Made by a program: the position numbers and the translations under genes. The notes beneath the pieces were generated by a model, which made no database searches, was not told the origin of the DNA, and saw only the letters and a program-made list of their open reading frames with translations. Positions 1 through 9,753 of a DNA stretch of 64,000 nt are shown piece after piece (the stretch's first letter is position 1; the number at the start of each line of letters is the position of its first letter). The DNA is from Blastopirellula retiformator (GTDB lineage Bacteria; Planctomycetota; Planctomycetia; Pirellulales; Pirellulaceae). The stretch is taken from positions 1,414,082 to 1,478,081 of the forward strand of contig NZ_SJPF01000001.1 in assembly GCF_007859755.1 (NCBI RefSeq), read 5' to 3'.

Positions 1-1
1 C

Positions 2-523
2 GTGCCGTTCTTCGTTCACTGGAAGGGGAAGATCGAGCCGAACCGGGACGTCGACCGCATCGCCGGGCACATCGACGTTTTCCCCACAATCGCCGATCTG
101 GCCGGAGCGCCGCTGCCGGAAGGTCAGGTCGAAGGACGCAGCCTACTGCCGCTGGTCGAAAACGCAGAAGCCGATTGGAAAGATCGCTATCTGTTTACGC
201 ATCAAGGTCGCTGGCCGACCGGCGCCGAGCCGAACAAGTACCAGTGGGAAAAGTTCGCCGTCCGCAACCAGAAGTATCGCCTGGTCGGCGAAAATCAGCT
301 GTTTGACATGGAAGCCGATCCTGGGCAGAAGACCAACGTGATCGACGGGCATCCTGACGTCGCCGCCGCGATGAAGACCGCCTACGACGCCTGGTGGAAG
401 GGGACGCGACCGATGATGGTCAACGAAACCGCCAAAATGTCGCCCACCAAGCCGTTCTGGCAGGCTTACTATGCCCAGGAAAAAGCAGAGGGAATCCCGG
501 CGTGGGTTCCGCCGCAACTGTAA
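2..523 (+). CDS. Sulfatase, C-terminal part (gene enters from the left edge)
   Basis: These are the last 173 residues of a secreted type I sulfatase, which removes sulfate esters, probably from polysaccharides. The piece contains the family's late segments: the GHIDVFPTIADLAGAPLP stretch (residues about 22-39), a short LFTHQGRWP strand, and the LFDMEADPGQ motif that precedes the C-terminal helix. The catalytic formylglycine motif (C/S-x-P-x-R) and most metal ligands belong to the missing N-terminal half, so activity cannot be judged. The first base pairs are internal to the gene; no start lies in the window. It converges on the LRR gene at 614. The family call is solid; the substrate is unknown. 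Confidence 0.85.
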   Translation: MPFFVHWKGKIEPNRDVDRIAGHIDVFPTIADLAGAPLPEGQVEGRSLLPLVENAEADWKDRYLFTHQGRWPTGAEPNKYQWEKFAVRNQKYRLVGENQLFDMEADPGQKTNVIDGHPDVAAAMKTAYDAWWKGTRPMMVNETAKMSPTKPFWQAYYAQEKAEGIPAWVPPQL

Positions 524-613
524 TTGGAGCATTGCGGGTTCACAAGCAGGCCAGGTTCGTCGTCGGTTGAGCGCATCTGGCTCGGGCGGCGTTACTCTCG
601 CTTGGGAGTCGCA

Positions 614-1864
614 CTAGAACATCGCCGTCTCTTTGCCGCTTCCGTTGACCAACGTGATCTTGCACTTTGGCAGCGCCCCCTTCAGTCGCTTGGCGCCTTC
701 CTGCGTCACTTGCGGGCCGAGGGTAACTTCGCGCAGCGTCTTGATCTTCGCCAGATCGTCGATCCCAGCGTCCGTGATCGCCGCCGATCCCGCGCTCAGA
801 TGGGTCAATTTCGACAGCTTGGCCAGTTCGGCCAATGACGCATCGTCAAAGCCTTCCCCAATGGCGAGCGACTTTAGGGAACTGGCCGTTGCAATCGCGG
901 AGAAGTCCTGGATGCCGCGGACTTTCAGCAGCGACAACTGCGTTAAGTTGGTCAGCTTGTCCATCGCTGGCCAGGCCTCCAGCGGCGGTTCGCATTTCAT
1001 CAAGCCGATATCGAGCGCTTCGAGCGTCTCGGCCGTCGCGAGCGCTTCCACCAACTGGGGCGAGACGCGGACGCCGTCAAACGAAGCTAACTCGCCATGG
1101 TCGATCGCCAGCCGCTCTAGGTTGGTCATCTTGTGCAGCGGCGGCGCCACGTCGGTCGGCGTCTTGGACGACGTGATTCGTAGCGTCTGCAAGTGCGCAA
1201 GTTCGCCAATCGCTTGCCAGGCTCCGGCGTCGGCCCAGCGGGTTTGATACAGGAACAACTCGCGGACCGCAGCCATGTCGGCGATCGCAGCGACGATCTC
1301 CGACGTCATCTCGGCGTCGATCAGCGTCAGTTTTTTCAGGCTGCTGCTGTGCGCCAACGGCGCCAGATGCTCGGCCGTGATTTCGCCCCCGACCAGGGCC
1401 AGGTGACTCAGGCGTTGCGCTTTGGCGATCGCCGCGTAACCGTCGACCGTCAGCGAAGTGCTGTCGAGATCGAGCTCTTCGATCGCCGATCGCCCGATCG
1501 CGGCGGCGTCTTCATCGCCAATCCCCTTGCCGTAGGCGTTCAGGCAAACAGGCGAGTCGAAACTGATGACGCGGCTGACCAACCCGGGCCGCGGTTGATT
1601 CAAAAAGAGCGTCACTTCGTCGAGTTCGGCATACGCGTTGGGACCCAATAGGCCCTCCGTCCAGTGAGGCTCCGCCGGCAAGCCCGGCTCTTCCTCTAGT
1701 TCCGACCTCAACGTCAACGCTCCTCCGCTGGCTTGCAACTCGCTCCGGACGCTTTCAAACCGAACGGAACGGAGTCGGTAGTAGCTGACGTAGGCCAGGA
1801 CGACGGCGAATAGAGTCACCACGGCCATCAGGGCCAGCAGCGAGAAGCGGAAGATGCGTTTCAT
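614..1864 (-). CDS. Membrane-anchored leucine-rich-repeat protein
   Basis: This is a 416-residue protein with no recognised enzyme domain. A short basic N-terminus (MKRIFR) is followed by one hydrophobic segment at about residues 7-28, with no convincing signal-peptidase site, so it is probably an inner-membrane-anchored protein facing the periplasm. From about residue 130 to the end it consists of irregular LRR units of the kind LSHLALVGGEIT, LKKLTLIDAEMT, LQTLRITSS and LTHLSAGSAAITDAGI, which is the ribonuclease-inhibitor/GALA-like style common in planctomycetes. LRRs usually bind proteins; no partner is evident. It stands alone between convergent and same-strand neighbours. Confidence 0.7.
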   Translation of the reverse strand: MKRIFRFSLLALMAVVTLFAVVLAYVSYYRLRSVRFESVRSELQASGGALTLRSELEEEPGLPAEPHWTEGLLGPNAYAELDEVTLFLNQPRPGLVSRVISFDSPVCLNAYGKGIGDEDAAAIGRSAIEELDLDSTSLTVDGYAAIAKAQRLSHLALVGGEITAEHLAPLAHSSSLKKLTLIDAEMTSEIVAAIADMAAVRELFLYQTRWADAGAWQAIGELAHLQTLRITSSKTPTDVAPPLHKMTNLERLAIDHGELASFDGVRVSPQLVEALATAETLEALDIGLMKCEPPLEAWPAMDKLTNLTQLSLLKVRGIQDFSAIATASSLKSLAIGEGFDDASLAELAKLSKLTHLSAGSAAITDAGIDDLAKIKTLREVTLGPQVTQEGAKRLKGALPKCKITLVNGSGKETAMF

Positions 1865-2029
1865 AGGAGACGAGCAGGTCGGGGCCGATTGTCAGAAAAG
1901 CGAGCTTGATTGTACCTCCCCCCGTAGGCCATGGCGAATGACAAAGCAAATTGGGCAAGAGTCAAAAAAGGCCGCCGAGTTCGCCCCGGCTGCCTTTGGG
2001 ATGGAAACTATGGCGCCAGCGGGTTTTTC

Positions 2030-3562
2030 TTAACCCAAACGCCAGGTCGCTCCTTCTTTGCGGTCTTCCAGCGTCACGCCGATCTCGGTCAGGCGATCGC
2101 GGATGACGTCGCTCATCTCGAAGTCCTTTTTCGAGCGAGCGGTTGCCCGGACGTCGATCAGCAGTTGCATCAGCTGACCGACCAACTCGCTGTCGCCGCT
2201 TGACGACTTCTCGGGCGCCTTCACAAAGATGCCGAGGATGCCGGCCAGTTCGCGGAGGACCGTGAACGCATGGACGACGCTGATCACATCTTCCGGATTC
2301 TTGGTCTCTTCCAGCTTTTTCTGATCGATCGTTTTGTTGATCAGACGGGCGATTTCGAATAGTTCGCTGACGGCGCCGCCGGTGTTAAAGTCGTCGTCCA
2401 TCTTTTCGAGATAGGCGTCGCGATGTTTGGCGACGGCAGACAGCAGTTCGTCTTTTCCGGCGTCGAAGTCCCCATCTTTGCGGGTTTTGGCGGCGTCAAT
2501 GTTGTAGAAACTGTCGCCAGTCAAACGTTCAAACCGTTCAAACAAGCGATAGAAACTGTCGAGGCCGACGCCGGCTTCGGCGATCGCTTCTTCGCTAAAC
2601 AGGATCGTGCTGCGGTAATGGGTGCGAAGCAGGAAGAAGCGGATCCGCTCGCCTCCTTGGCTGTCGATCATTTTGGCCAGACCGCCAGCGCCTTGGGAGC
2701 GGCTCATCTTGCCGCCGACATCTTCGGCCGCATCGCTTTCGCGTTCGGCGCGACCGCCGATCTTGCCGGCCGCCGCATCGCGCCGCAAGAGACCGTTATG
2801 CATCCAGTATTTGACCATCGGCTTGGCGTGGCAGCATTCGCTTTGAGCGATTTCGTTTTCGTGGTGGGGGAAGATCAGGTCGAGCCCGCCGCCGTGGATG
2901 TCGAAGGTTTCGCCCAGAATCGCTTTGCTCATCGCCGAGCATTCGATATGCCAGCCAGGGCGGCCTTCTCCCCACGGACTTTTCCAGCTTGGTTCGCCCG
3001 GCTTCGCTTTCTTCCACAGGGCGAAGTCGCCCGGCGAGCGTTTGCGAGAAGCGGCCTCGCCACCTTCTCCTTGCATCGCTTCGACGGTCCGGTTGGTCAG
3101 CTTGCCATACTCGGCGTCTTTGGTGACTTCAAAGTAGACGTCCCCTTCCGACTCGTAGGCGAACCCTTTTTCGATCAGTTCGGCGACCATGGCGATGATG
3201 CCGTCCATCGTTTCGGTCGCTTTCGGCATCTTGTCGATCTGGTCGACTCCCAGGGCCGATAGATTGTGCAGGTAGTCGGCGATGTTCTCCTTCGCCACTT
3301 CCTCCATGCTGATGCCGCGCTCGGTCGCCTTTTTGATCAGCTTGTCGTCGACGTCGGTGATGTTGACGACCAACGTGACGTCATAGCCGGAGTAAGCGAG
3401 ATACCGCTTGATCGTGTCGAAAATAACCGGGCCAACCATATGACCGATATGCGCCTCGGCATATACGGTCGGGCCGCAGAGATAAATCCCCACCTTGCCC
3501 GGCGTAACCGTTTGAAACTCTTCCTTGGTTTTCGACAACGTGTTGTAAACGCGAATGGTCAT
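2030..3562 (-). CDS. cysS: Cysteinyl-tRNA synthetase
   Basis: This class I aminoacyl-tRNA synthetase charges tRNA-Cys in the cytoplasm. It has 510 residues, slightly longer than the usual 460-490. The zinc-binding Cys29 lies in LCGPT, the HIGH signature is AHIGHM at residues 37-42, the zinc/histidine segment is [15 protein letters not shown], and the second signature reads KMSRSQG instead of KMSKS. An alanine/glycine-rich insert (about 20 residues) sits just before that loop and explains the extra length. The C-terminal DALR region is present. The ATG at 3562 gives the standard [10 protein letters not shown] start; I see no strong Shine-Dalgarno sequence. Upstream lies the inverted-repeat cassette at 3576-3870. 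Confidence 0.95.
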   Translation of the reverse strand: MTIRVYNTLSKTKEEFQTVTPGKVGIYLCGPTVYAEAHIGHMVGPVIFDTIKRYLAYSGYDVTLVVNITDVDDKLIKKATERGISMEEVAKENIADYLHNLSALGVDQIDKMPKATETMDGIIAMVAELIEKGFAYESEGDVYFEVTKDAEYGKLTNRTVEAMQGEGGEAASRKRSPGDFALWKKAKPGEPSWKSPWGEGRPGWHIECSAMSKAILGETFDIHGGGLDLIFPHHENEIAQSECCHAKPMVKYWMHNGLLRRDAAAGKIGGRAERESDAAEDVGGKMSRSQGAGGLAKMIDSQGGERIRFFLLRTHYRSTILFSEEAIAEAGVGLDSFYRLFERFERLTGDSFYNIDAAKTRKDGDFDAGKDELLSAVAKHRDAYLEKMDDDFNTGGAVSELFEIARLINKTIDQKKLEETKNPEDVISVVHAFTVLRELAGILGIFVKAPEKSSSGDSELVGQLMQLLIDVRATARSKKDFEMSDVIRDRLTEIGVTLEDRKEGATWRLG

Positions 3563-3575
3563 GGCTTTTTAGGTT

Positions 3576-3870
3576 AAGAATGGAACATGGAGGACGCGGA
3601 GAAGAAACGGAGGACACGGTAAGGAAAATCGTGGTTCGTGACTTCGCAGGTCCTGTTTAAGTTGTGAGTTGAATGGTTGTGGGGTAGTGGTGTGATTGGC
3701 CGCCGAAGTAGAACTTTGATTTCTGCGGAAGAAAGCCGGATTCAAGCGTCTGATAGACTCGGTAGAAAGCGTCAATAATCGGTTGAGTCCGCTGCTGATC
3801 AACAAGCATGCCTTCCCCCTCTTACCGCGTCTTTCCGTGACTCTTGCCGTGTGCTCCGTGTTCTATTCTT
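3576..3870. repeat. About 295-bp element with imperfect 50-bp inverted terminal arms
   Basis: The left arm (3576-3626) reads AAGAATGGAACATGGAGGAC and continues with GGACACGGTAAGG. The right arm (3821-3870) is its reverse complement with a few changes: CTTACCGCGTCTTTCCGTGA, then GTGCTCCGTGTTC, ending TATTCTT. Between the arms lies a small relic gene of the GxxExxY family on the minus strand. From memory, ACGGAGGACACGG-type repeats recur in planctomycete genomes. The arrangement suggests a non-autonomous mobile cassette or a repeat family tied to GxxExxY genes. Confidence 0.6.
3657..3809 (-). pseudogene. GxxExxY-family protein relic (50 codons)
   Basis: The reading frame from ATG at 3809 to TAA at 3657 encodes 50 residues. 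Its first half, TQPIIDAFYRVYQTLESGFL, matches the opening of GxxExxY proteins (TIGR04256), where a helix of the form xxIIxAFxxVxxxLGxGFLExxYexAL is expected. Here the sequence leaves the family right after SGFL: the defining G-x-x-E-x-x-Y is replaced by ESGFLPQKSK and then unrelated sequence ending in a stop. Family members are about 120-130 residues, so roughly two thirds is missing. The function of the family is not established. The relic lies inside an inverted-repeat cassette. Confidence 0.55.
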
Positions 3871-3874
3871 CTCT

Positions 3875-4363
3875 TCAGATAAACTCGTCAATCCGCTCCA
3901 GCAGGACGACGCATTCGGCTTGGATCGCTTCTAAGCGGCCGACCGGGCCGACCTTTTCGCCGGTTTTCGATTTGATGCCGATCTGCTCGGGATGGATGTC
4001 GAGGATCTCCGCCAGGGCGGTGCGCATCGCGTCTTTGTAAGGCGAAAGTTTCGGTTCCTGCGCGAAAATCACCGTGTCGAGGTTGATGATCCGCCACATC
4101 TGTTCGTTGATCTTGTGGTTGGCGAAACGCAAAAAATCGGCCGAATCGCGTCCCTTGTTTTCCGTGGCGCTGTTCGGAAACCACTCGCCAATGTCGGGCA
4201 AATTGGCGGCGCCCAGTAACGCATCGGTGATCGCGTGCATCAAAACGTCGGCGTCGCTATGACCAACCATGTGGCGGTCATGCGGAATATCGACTCCTCC
4301 CAGCCGCAGCGGGCCTCCTTCGGCAAGCCGATGAGTGTCGTGCCCTAATCCGATTCGGATCAT
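3875..4363 (-). CDS. ispF: 2-C-methyl-D-erythritol 2,4-cyclodiphosphate synthase
   Basis: This enzyme of the MEP isoprenoid pathway cyclises CDP-methylerythritol 2-phosphate with release of CMP. At 162 residues it is the normal length and complete. The zinc ligands are visible: Asp9 and His11 in GLGHDTHRL and His43 in [11 protein letters not shown], as is the substrate-binding [11 protein letters not shown] segment (about residues 128-138). The ATG at 4363 starts the canonical MIRIGLGHD. It is divergent from the ABC exporter operon; no ispD-like partner is visible in the window. Confidence 0.96.
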   Translation of the reverse strand: MIRIGLGHDTHRLAEGGPLRLGGVDIPHDRHMVGHSDADVLMHAITDALLGAANLPDIGEWFPNSATENKGRDSADFLRFANHKINEQMWRIINLDTVIFAQEPKLSPYKDAMRTALAEILDIHPEQIGIKSKTGEKVGPVGRLEAIQAECVVLLERIDEFI

Positions 4364-4561
4364 GTGGGGTCTGCTAGTGCGGGAACGGTAACCTTAAAAA
4401 ACGTCAGAGTTTGCGCTCCTTACGCCAACTCCCAATGGCGGGCGATTATAGCCCACACGCCGAAAACCGACAACGCGAACGAGCGGCCCTCGGGCAGACC
4501 TCCTATTTGTCCGCGGGCTTCCCGCACTTCCTCTATGACCCGTCAGAGTTACAATCGAAGC

Positions 4562-5590
4562 ATGCCCCCAATTATCGAAATCCAGCAGCTGACGAAGACA
4601 TACGAGGTCTACCAGAAAAAAGAGGGGCTCTTGGCCTCGATCCAAGGGCTGTTTCATCGCGAACATAAGACCGTCGAGGCGGTTCGCGGTATCGATCTGA
4701 CCGTCGATCAGGGGGAATTCGTCGCTTTTCTGGGCCCCAACGGCGCCGGGAAGACGACCACCCTCAAGCTCCTCTCTGGCGTCATCAATCCGACTAGCGG
4801 CAGCGCAAACGTCATGGGATACGTCCCCTGGAAGCGCGAAAATGGGTATCGCCGGCGGTTTGCCTTGGTGATGGGCCAGAAAAACCAGCTCTGGTGGGAT
4901 CTACCGGCGCAAGATAGTTTCCGGCTCCACCAGAAGATCTACCGGGTCGACGAGCAGGAATTCAAGCGAACCGAGGATGAGCTGACCGATTTGCTCGACG
5001 TCCGCCGGCTGTTGAATCAGCCGGTCCGCAACCTTTCGCTCGGTGAGCGGATGAAGATGGAACTGATCGCCGCGCTGCTCCACTCGCCCGACGTGTTGTT
5101 CCTGGACGAACCGACGATCGGTCTGGACGTGGTCGCCCAGCACAACATCCAGCAGTTCCTGAAGCACTACCAGGAAGAGCGAGAAATCACCGTCCTGCTG
5201 ACCAGCCACTACATGAAGGACATTGCCGCCCTCTGCAAGCGAGTGGTGGTGATCGCCGGCGGCGAGATTATCTACGACGGTTCGCTCAACGGCATCATCG
5301 ACCGCTTTGGCGGCCACAAGATCGTGACGCTGCAGTTTGATCAGGAAGAAGTGCCGGGCGATTTGGCGCGCTTTGGCGACGTGCTGGAAATTCAATCGCC
5401 GCGCGCCAAGATTCAGGTCGATCGCAACGCGGTTGGTCGGGTGTTGGGCTCGATTCTTGATCAGTACGAACTGGCCGACGTCAGCGTCGAAGACCCGCCG
5501 CTGGAGCAGGTGATTGCTGACGTCTTCTCCCTATCGCGAGGCGACGCCTCGCCGGAGACGACTGGTTCTGAGCCGGCCGCGACCCACTAA
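4562..5590 (+). CDS. ABC-2 type exporter, ATP-binding protein
   Basis: This is the ATPase subunit of an ABC exporter (342 residues, COG4586-like). Walker A is GPNGAGKTT at residues 58-66, the signature is LSLGE at 158-162, and Walker B plus D-loop is [12 protein letters not shown] at 178-189, followed by the switch His in TSHYM. The frame is open upstream, but the ATG at 4562 ([16 protein letters not shown]) begins exactly where family members begin. Two permease genes follow within 22 bp and 1 bp, so the three form an operon for a heterodimeric exporter. The substrate is unknown; the COG4586/4587/3694 triad is uncharacterised. An acidic/proline tail follows the ATPase domain. Confidence 0.9.
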   Translation: MPPIIEIQQLTKTYEVYQKKEGLLASIQGLFHREHKTVEAVRGIDLTVDQGEFVAFLGPNGAGKTTTLKLLSGVINPTSGSANVMGYVPWKRENGYRRRFALVMGQKNQLWWDLPAQDSFRLHQKIYRVDEQEFKRTEDELTDLLDVRRLLNQPVRNLSLGERMKMELIAALLHSPDVLFLDEPTIGLDVVAQHNIQQFLKHYQEEREITVLLTSHYMKDIAALCKRVVVIAGGEIIYDGSLNGIIDRFGGHKIVTLQFDQEEVPGDLARFGDVLEIQSPRAKIQVDRNAVGRVLGSILDQYELADVSVEDPPLEQVIADVFSLSRGDASPETTGSEPAATH

Positions 5591-5612
5591 AACCAAGCGA
5601 AGGAGCTACGTC

Positions 5613-6476
5613 ATGAGCGAATTGGCGGCCCGCGCTTCAACCTGGTGGGCAATCTTCAAAATCAACTTTCACGAGAAGCTCGTCTATCGGGGCGACTTCA
5701 TGCTCGGCACGCTGATGCGATTTCTGCCGATCGTGACGCAGGTCTTCTTGTGGTATGCGGTGTTTGGTTCGATCCAGGCCCACATGAGCGACGACGGCGA
5801 CGGCGGCCAGGCCAAGATCGCCGGCTATACCTACGACAATATCGTCGCCTATTACTTGCTATCGACGGTCAGCCGCGCCTTTAGCAGCATGCCAGGGTTG
5901 GCGTCAGGCATCGCCCTGCAGATTCGCGAAGGGGAGATCAAGAAATACTTGATCCAGCCGCTCGACCTGATTTCGTTCATGTTTCTCAATCGGCTGGCGC
6001 ACAAGCTGACCTATTACATTGTCGCCGCGGCGCCATTCGCCCTGGTGTTTTGGCTGTGCCGCGACTTCTTTAGCGGTTGGCCGCCGCCGCATATTCTGGC
6101 TGCGTTTTTTGCGTCGCTGATCATGAGCTTCGCACTCGGCTTCTTTCTAGAAGCGACGATCGGCATGATTGGCTTCTGGTTTTTGGAGGTCAGTTCGCTG
6201 CTGTTCGTCTACATGCTGTTCAACTTCTTCCTCTCGGGACATATGTTCCCGCTTGACATGCTCGACAACGTCAGTGGACCGTGGGGTTTGATCGTGCGAG
6301 GGTTGCCGCTGATGTACCTCGCCTATTTTCCGGCGGCGGTGTTCCTGGGGAAGATCCAAGGAACCGAACTGGTGATCGGCCTGATTGTGCAGTTGGCCTG
6401 GGTGATTTTCTTTTTTTTCACCTGTCGGTTGGCGATGCATTACGGCGTCAAGCGATACAGCGGATACGGAGGCTAA
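5613..6476 (+). CDS. ABC-2 type exporter permease, subunit 1
   Basis: This 287-residue inner-membrane protein has about six hydrophobic segments and resembles COG4587. The start at ATG 5613 is chosen because AGGAG at 5601-5605 sits 7 bases upstream; the longer frame overlaps the ATPase gene and adds a basic, non-hydrophobic leader. The conserved coupling segment [12 protein letters not shown] (about residues 108-119), where the permease contacts the ATPase in this family, is present. The stop is separated from the next start by one base, pointing to translational coupling and a heterodimer with the second permease. Confidence 0.88.
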   Translation: MSELAARASTWWAIFKINFHEKLVYRGDFMLGTLMRFLPIVTQVFLWYAVFGSIQAHMSDDGDGGQAKIAGYTYDNIVAYYLLSTVSRAFSSMPGLASGIALQIREGEIKKYLIQPLDLISFMFLNRLAHKLTYYIVAAAPFALVFWLCRDFFSGWPPPHILAAFFASLIMSFALGFFLEATIGMIGFWFLEVSSLLFVYMLFNFFLSGHMFPLDMLDNVSGPWGLIVRGLPLMYLAYFPAAVFLGKIQGTELVIGLIVQLAWVIFFFFTCRLAMHYGVKRYSGYGG

Positions 6477-6477
6477 T

Positions 6478-7353
6478 ATGGCGTCAGAACGAGCGGCTTA
6501 CGGCGCCGTGTTTTACACCTTCGTGCGCAACAGCTTGATCCGCGACCTCAGCTATCGCAGCAACTTTTTCATTGAGTGCGCCTCGAGCATGTCGTGGGTC
6601 TTGATGAACCTGGGGTTCTATCTGCTGATCTTCAGTTTTACGACCGAGATCGGCGACAACACCGGTTGGCGAAAGTTCGAGTTTTTCGTCTTCCTGTCGA
6701 CGACGCTGTTTATCAACAGTTTGATGCAGACGTTCTTTATGCCGAATGCGCAGGAATTCTCCGAGCTGATTCGCACCGGGCGTCTCGACTTCGCCTTGCT
6801 CAAACCGATCGACACGCAGTTCCTAATTTCGTTTCAAAAGGTGAACTGGCCGTCGATGTCGAATTTTTTCTTCGGCGTCGTCCTGCTGAGCATTTCGCTG
6901 TGGAATTTGACGCAGCGGCCCGAGAACCCGCTGGTAGTCACCCCTTACATGATGATCGCCTACCCGCTGTTTATCTTGTGCGGGGTCGGTATCCTGTACA
7001 GCCTGATGATCATTCTGGCGGCGACCAGCATCTGGCTGGGCCGCAACCAATCGTTGTACGATTTCTGGTTCTACATCACCAGCTTTTCCCGCTACCCGAT
7101 GGAAATCTACGAAGGGGGCATCGGCGGCACGCTGAAGTTCATCTTCACCTTCATGATTCCGATTTTGGTGGTGGTGAACGTCCCGGCCCGCATCATGGCC
7201 AAGCCGCTGGGAGTTGACGATGGGGGCCAATCGATGATGTATAACAGCATGCTTCTGGCGATCTTCGCTGTGATCGCCACCGCCGGCAGCATCCTGGGAT
7301 CGCGATGGGTCTTTAAGAAGGCGCTGCTCAGCTACCGCAGCGCCTCGTCGTAA
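6478..7353 (+). CDS. ABC-2 type exporter permease, subunit 2 (DUF990/COG3694-like)
   Basis: This 291-residue membrane protein has about six transmembrane segments and is the second permease of the exporter. The segment RTGRLDFALLKPID (about residues 100-113) is the same coupling element seen in its partner, and the pair plus ATPase matches the COG4586/4587/3694 gene order. It starts one base after the upstream stop and is probably translated from the same ribosome pass. The last segment ends in a basic tail (KKALLSYRSASS). No substrate-specific gene is adjacent, so the cargo is unknown. Confidence 0.88.
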   Translation: MASERAAYGAVFYTFVRNSLIRDLSYRSNFFIECASSMSWVLMNLGFYLLIFSFTTEIGDNTGWRKFEFFVFLSTTLFINSLMQTFFMPNAQEFSELIRTGRLDFALLKPIDTQFLISFQKVNWPSMSNFFFGVVLLSISLWNLTQRPENPLVVTPYMMIAYPLFILCGVGILYSLMIILAATSIWLGRNQSLYDFWFYITSFSRYPMEIYEGGIGGTLKFIFTFMIPILVVVNVPARIMAKPLGVDDGGQSMMYNSMLLAIFAVIATAGSILGSRWVFKKALLSYRSASS

Positions 7354-7362
7354 GCAGCGATC

Positions 7363-7408
7363 GTAGCCCGACGCGCACCGCATTTCCCTCGCTCGCGCGT
7401 CGGGCTAC
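7363..7408. terminator. 14-bp perfect inverted repeat between convergent genes
   Basis: GTAGCCCGACGCGC at 7363-7376 pairs perfectly with GCGCGTCGGGCTAC at 7395-7408 across an 18-base gap. It sits between the exporter operon and the convergent asnB gene and overlaps the first base of the asnB stop. There is no T-run, so it may be a bidirectional mRNA 3' stabiliser or a REP-like repeat rather than a classical terminator. Confidence 0.55.
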
Positions 7409-9327
7409 TATTTGCCGTCGATCCACTCGCGTTGCCATAGCTCTAGCACTAGCAGCGCCCAGAGCCGTGCACTGTGGTCGAAGCTTCCGCTCATATGTTC
7501 ATCGAGCAGCTCGCGGACCGTCTCTTCGCGGAATAGCCCGCGGCTGAGGGCCTTTTCCGAAAGGAGCGAATCGGTCAGCAGTTCCTTTAGCTCGTGTCGG
7601 AACCAATAGTCGAGCGGCACGCCGAAGCCCATCTTGGGGCGGTTCCAGATTTCCTGCGGCAGGCGATCGCCAAAGACCTTGCGCAAGATTTGCTTGCCGT
7701 GGCCGCGACTATGTTTGCGACCGACCGGTAAAGCGGCCGCATACTCGACCAACCGGTAGTCGAGAAACGGTTGCCGTACTTCCAGGGCGTGCGCCATCGA
7801 GGCGATGTCGACCTTGCAGTTCAAGTCGCAAGGTAGGTAGGTGACTAGATCGGCCAGCGACGCGCAGGTGATCGCGTCACGCTTGCCCGATCGCAGCCAG
7901 GCGGTCTTCAAAAAGTCGAACGGATCGTTGTCGCCGAGTTGGTTGACGAACTGGTCGGTGTAGAGTTGTCCGCGTCGCGATTCGTTGAAGATGCCGATCC
8001 AGTCGAGATACCGCCGCTGCGGCGACAGCGCGATCGCTTCGGAGAACCGCTTTGCTTGCCGCAATCGCGACTTCTGCCGTCCGCTGGAAGGGAGGTTTTG
8101 CCACATCTTGGCGCCAAGCAACTGCTTGAGCGGTCCAAGTCGATCGATCATCGCGCCCAGTCCGACCGCTTTGTAGCGTCGATAGCCGGCAAACAGCTCG
8201 TCGCCGCCGTCGCCGCTGAGGGCGACGGTCACTTCGGCCCGGGTTTGCTGCGAGACATACCAGGTCGGGATCGCCGAGCTATCGGCCATCGGCTCGTCGT
8301 AGTGCCAGGTCAGCTGCGGCAAGATCTCCAGAGCGCTTGGCGTGACCTGAAACTCGTGGTGCTCGGTTCCCAGGTGATTGGCGACCTGCCGGGCGAAGCT
8401 GGTCTCGTCATATTCCTTCTGCGGAAAGCCGATCGAGAAAGTCTTTACCGGGCGATCGCTGAACTTCTGCATCGAGGAGACGACCAGCGACGAGTCGACG
8501 CCGCCTGAGAGAAACGCCCCCAACGGCACGTCGGCTTGCATCCGCAGGCGGACGGCGTCGTCGAACAACTCGCGCAGCTCATCGTCTTGTAGCGGCGCGG
8601 TGCGGCGATCTTCGCGGGTGAAGTCAGGCTTCCAGTAACGCTCGACATGCAGGCCGGCGTCGCTGAAGACCGCCACTTCGCCGGGCGCGAGCTTCTTGAT
8701 CCCTTTCAGGATCGTGTTGGGGTGCGGAACATATTGATAGGTCAGGTACTCGTCGACCGCCGAAGGATCGACTTCGCGCGGCACGTCAGGCAACGCCAGC
8801 AGCGCTTTCAGTTCGCTGCCGAAGACGATCCGCCCCGCGTGATGATAGTAGTAGACCGGCTTTTGCCCCAAGCGATCGCGTCCCAAGACGAGCCGTCGTT
8901 CACGCTGGTCCCAAATCGCGATGGCGAACATCCCGTTGAAGTGACGAAAGCAGCTGGGGCCTTCGTCTTCGTAGAGATGGACGATCGTCTCGGTGTCGCT
9001 GTGGGTGCGGAAGGTGTGCCCGGCGCCTTCGAGTCGGCTGCGTAGCGCGTGGAAGTTGTAGATCTCGCCGTTGAAGGCGGTCCAAACCGTTTCGTCCTCG
9101 TTGGCCAACGGCTGATGTCCGCCAGCCAGGTCGATAATCGACAACCGGCGATGTCCCAGCGCGACGCCAGGCAGCGGCGGATAGGGACTGCGCGATTGGA
9201 AGTCGCGATGATAGTAGCCAGCGTCGTCGGGACCACGATGCGAAATGCTGTCGGTCATTTTCCGCAGCGCATCGGCCGAAACCGCAAGTTGTGGATCGGT
9301 CCAAGCCGCTCCCGTGATGCCGCACAC
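7408..9327 (-). CDS. asnB: Asparagine synthase (glutamine-hydrolysing)
   Basis: This enzyme makes asparagine from aspartate, ATP and glutamine. At 639 residues it is the standard length. The start is a GTG at 9327, so after Met removal Cys2 (CGITG) is the glutaminase nucleophile. The N-terminal Ntn domain shows SHRGPDD and LGHRRLSIIDL; the synthetase domain shows the pyrophosphate loop LSGGVDSS (about residues 269-276) and SGDGGDELFAGY. The C-terminus is complete. It is monocistronic here. Paralogues of this type also amidate cell-surface precursors, so a role in exopolysaccharide or envelope synthesis is possible, but nothing nearby supports it. Confidence 0.94.
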   Translation of the reverse strand: MCGITGAAWTDPQLAVSADALRKMTDSISHRGPDDAGYYHRDFQSRSPYPPLPGVALGHRRLSIIDLAGGHQPLANEDETVWTAFNGEIYNFHALRSRLEGAGHTFRTHSDTETIVHLYEDEGPSCFRHFNGMFAIAIWDQRERRLVLGRDRLGQKPVYYYHHAGRIVFGSELKALLALPDVPREVDPSAVDEYLTYQYVPHPNTILKGIKKLAPGEVAVFSDAGLHVERYWKPDFTREDRRTAPLQDDELRELFDDAVRLRMQADVPLGAFLSGGVDSSLVVSSMQKFSDRPVKTFSIGFPQKEYDETSFARQVANHLGTEHHEFQVTPSALEILPQLTWHYDEPMADSSAIPTWYVSQQTRAEVTVALSGDGGDELFAGYRRYKAVGLGAMIDRLGPLKQLLGAKMWQNLPSSGRQKSRLRQAKRFSEAIALSPQRRYLDWIGIFNESRRGQLYTDQFVNQLGDNDPFDFLKTAWLRSGKRDAITCASLADLVTYLPCDLNCKVDIASMAHALEVRQPFLDYRLVEYAAALPVGRKHSRGHGKQILRKVFGDRLPQEIWNRPKMGFGVPLDYWFRHELKELLTDSLLSEKALSRGLFREETVRELLDEHMSGSFDHSARLWALLVLELWQREWIDGK

Positions 9328-9753
9328 GCGCTAGTCCGCCTTGTTGTCAGTCAGGTGATTTTTGATTTGTCGGTTGGGTGCAGCGCCGAAAATGTAGGGT
9401 GGGTGGAGCAAGCGCGTACGGGTTAGCCGATTTGTCGTCGAAATGATTCGCTTGCGCAACCCGCCTTTGCGTGCAAGCACATTGTTGGGTTTCGCTCCGC
9501 TGCGCCCAACCTGCAGCTTTTTCGCGACGGCGTTCTCTTCTACCCTACGATTCTAATCGGGCGAAGCGGGGCGAACAGCTGCAGAAAAACGGGCGAAAAA
9601 CTAGCTGCCTGTTGAAAAATGCCCTCGTGGCATTTTCCAACCTCGCCAGGCTCAGAGCATAGCTCTTCGCGGCTCGCAAAATAACGACTTACGTCGTTAT
9701 TTTTGGATCGCGTCCGTACGATCACGCAGTCCGTCGAGAAAATCAACGGACTG
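9328..9753. repeat. Gene-free, repeat-rich spacer with two hairpins
   Basis: I see no gene here. At about 9400-9420 GGTGGGTGGAGCAAGCG is imperfectly inverted as CGCTTGCGCAACCCGCC around 9450-9467. An 11-bp perfect stem, AAAATAACGAC (9679-9689) with GTCGTTATTTT (9694-9704) and a TTAC loop, is followed by T. The second stem, CAGTCCGT (9727-9734) with ACGGACTG (9746-9753), abuts the stop codon of the minus-strand PQQ-like gene and could act as its 3' hairpin. The remainder resembles degenerate dispersed repeats. Confidence 0.5.

Noticed and set aside
7363-7408. Classical rho-independent terminator after the exporter operon
   Set aside because: The stem is long, but there is no T-run on either strand and the loop is 18 bases; kept only as an inverted repeat with a possible 3' end role.
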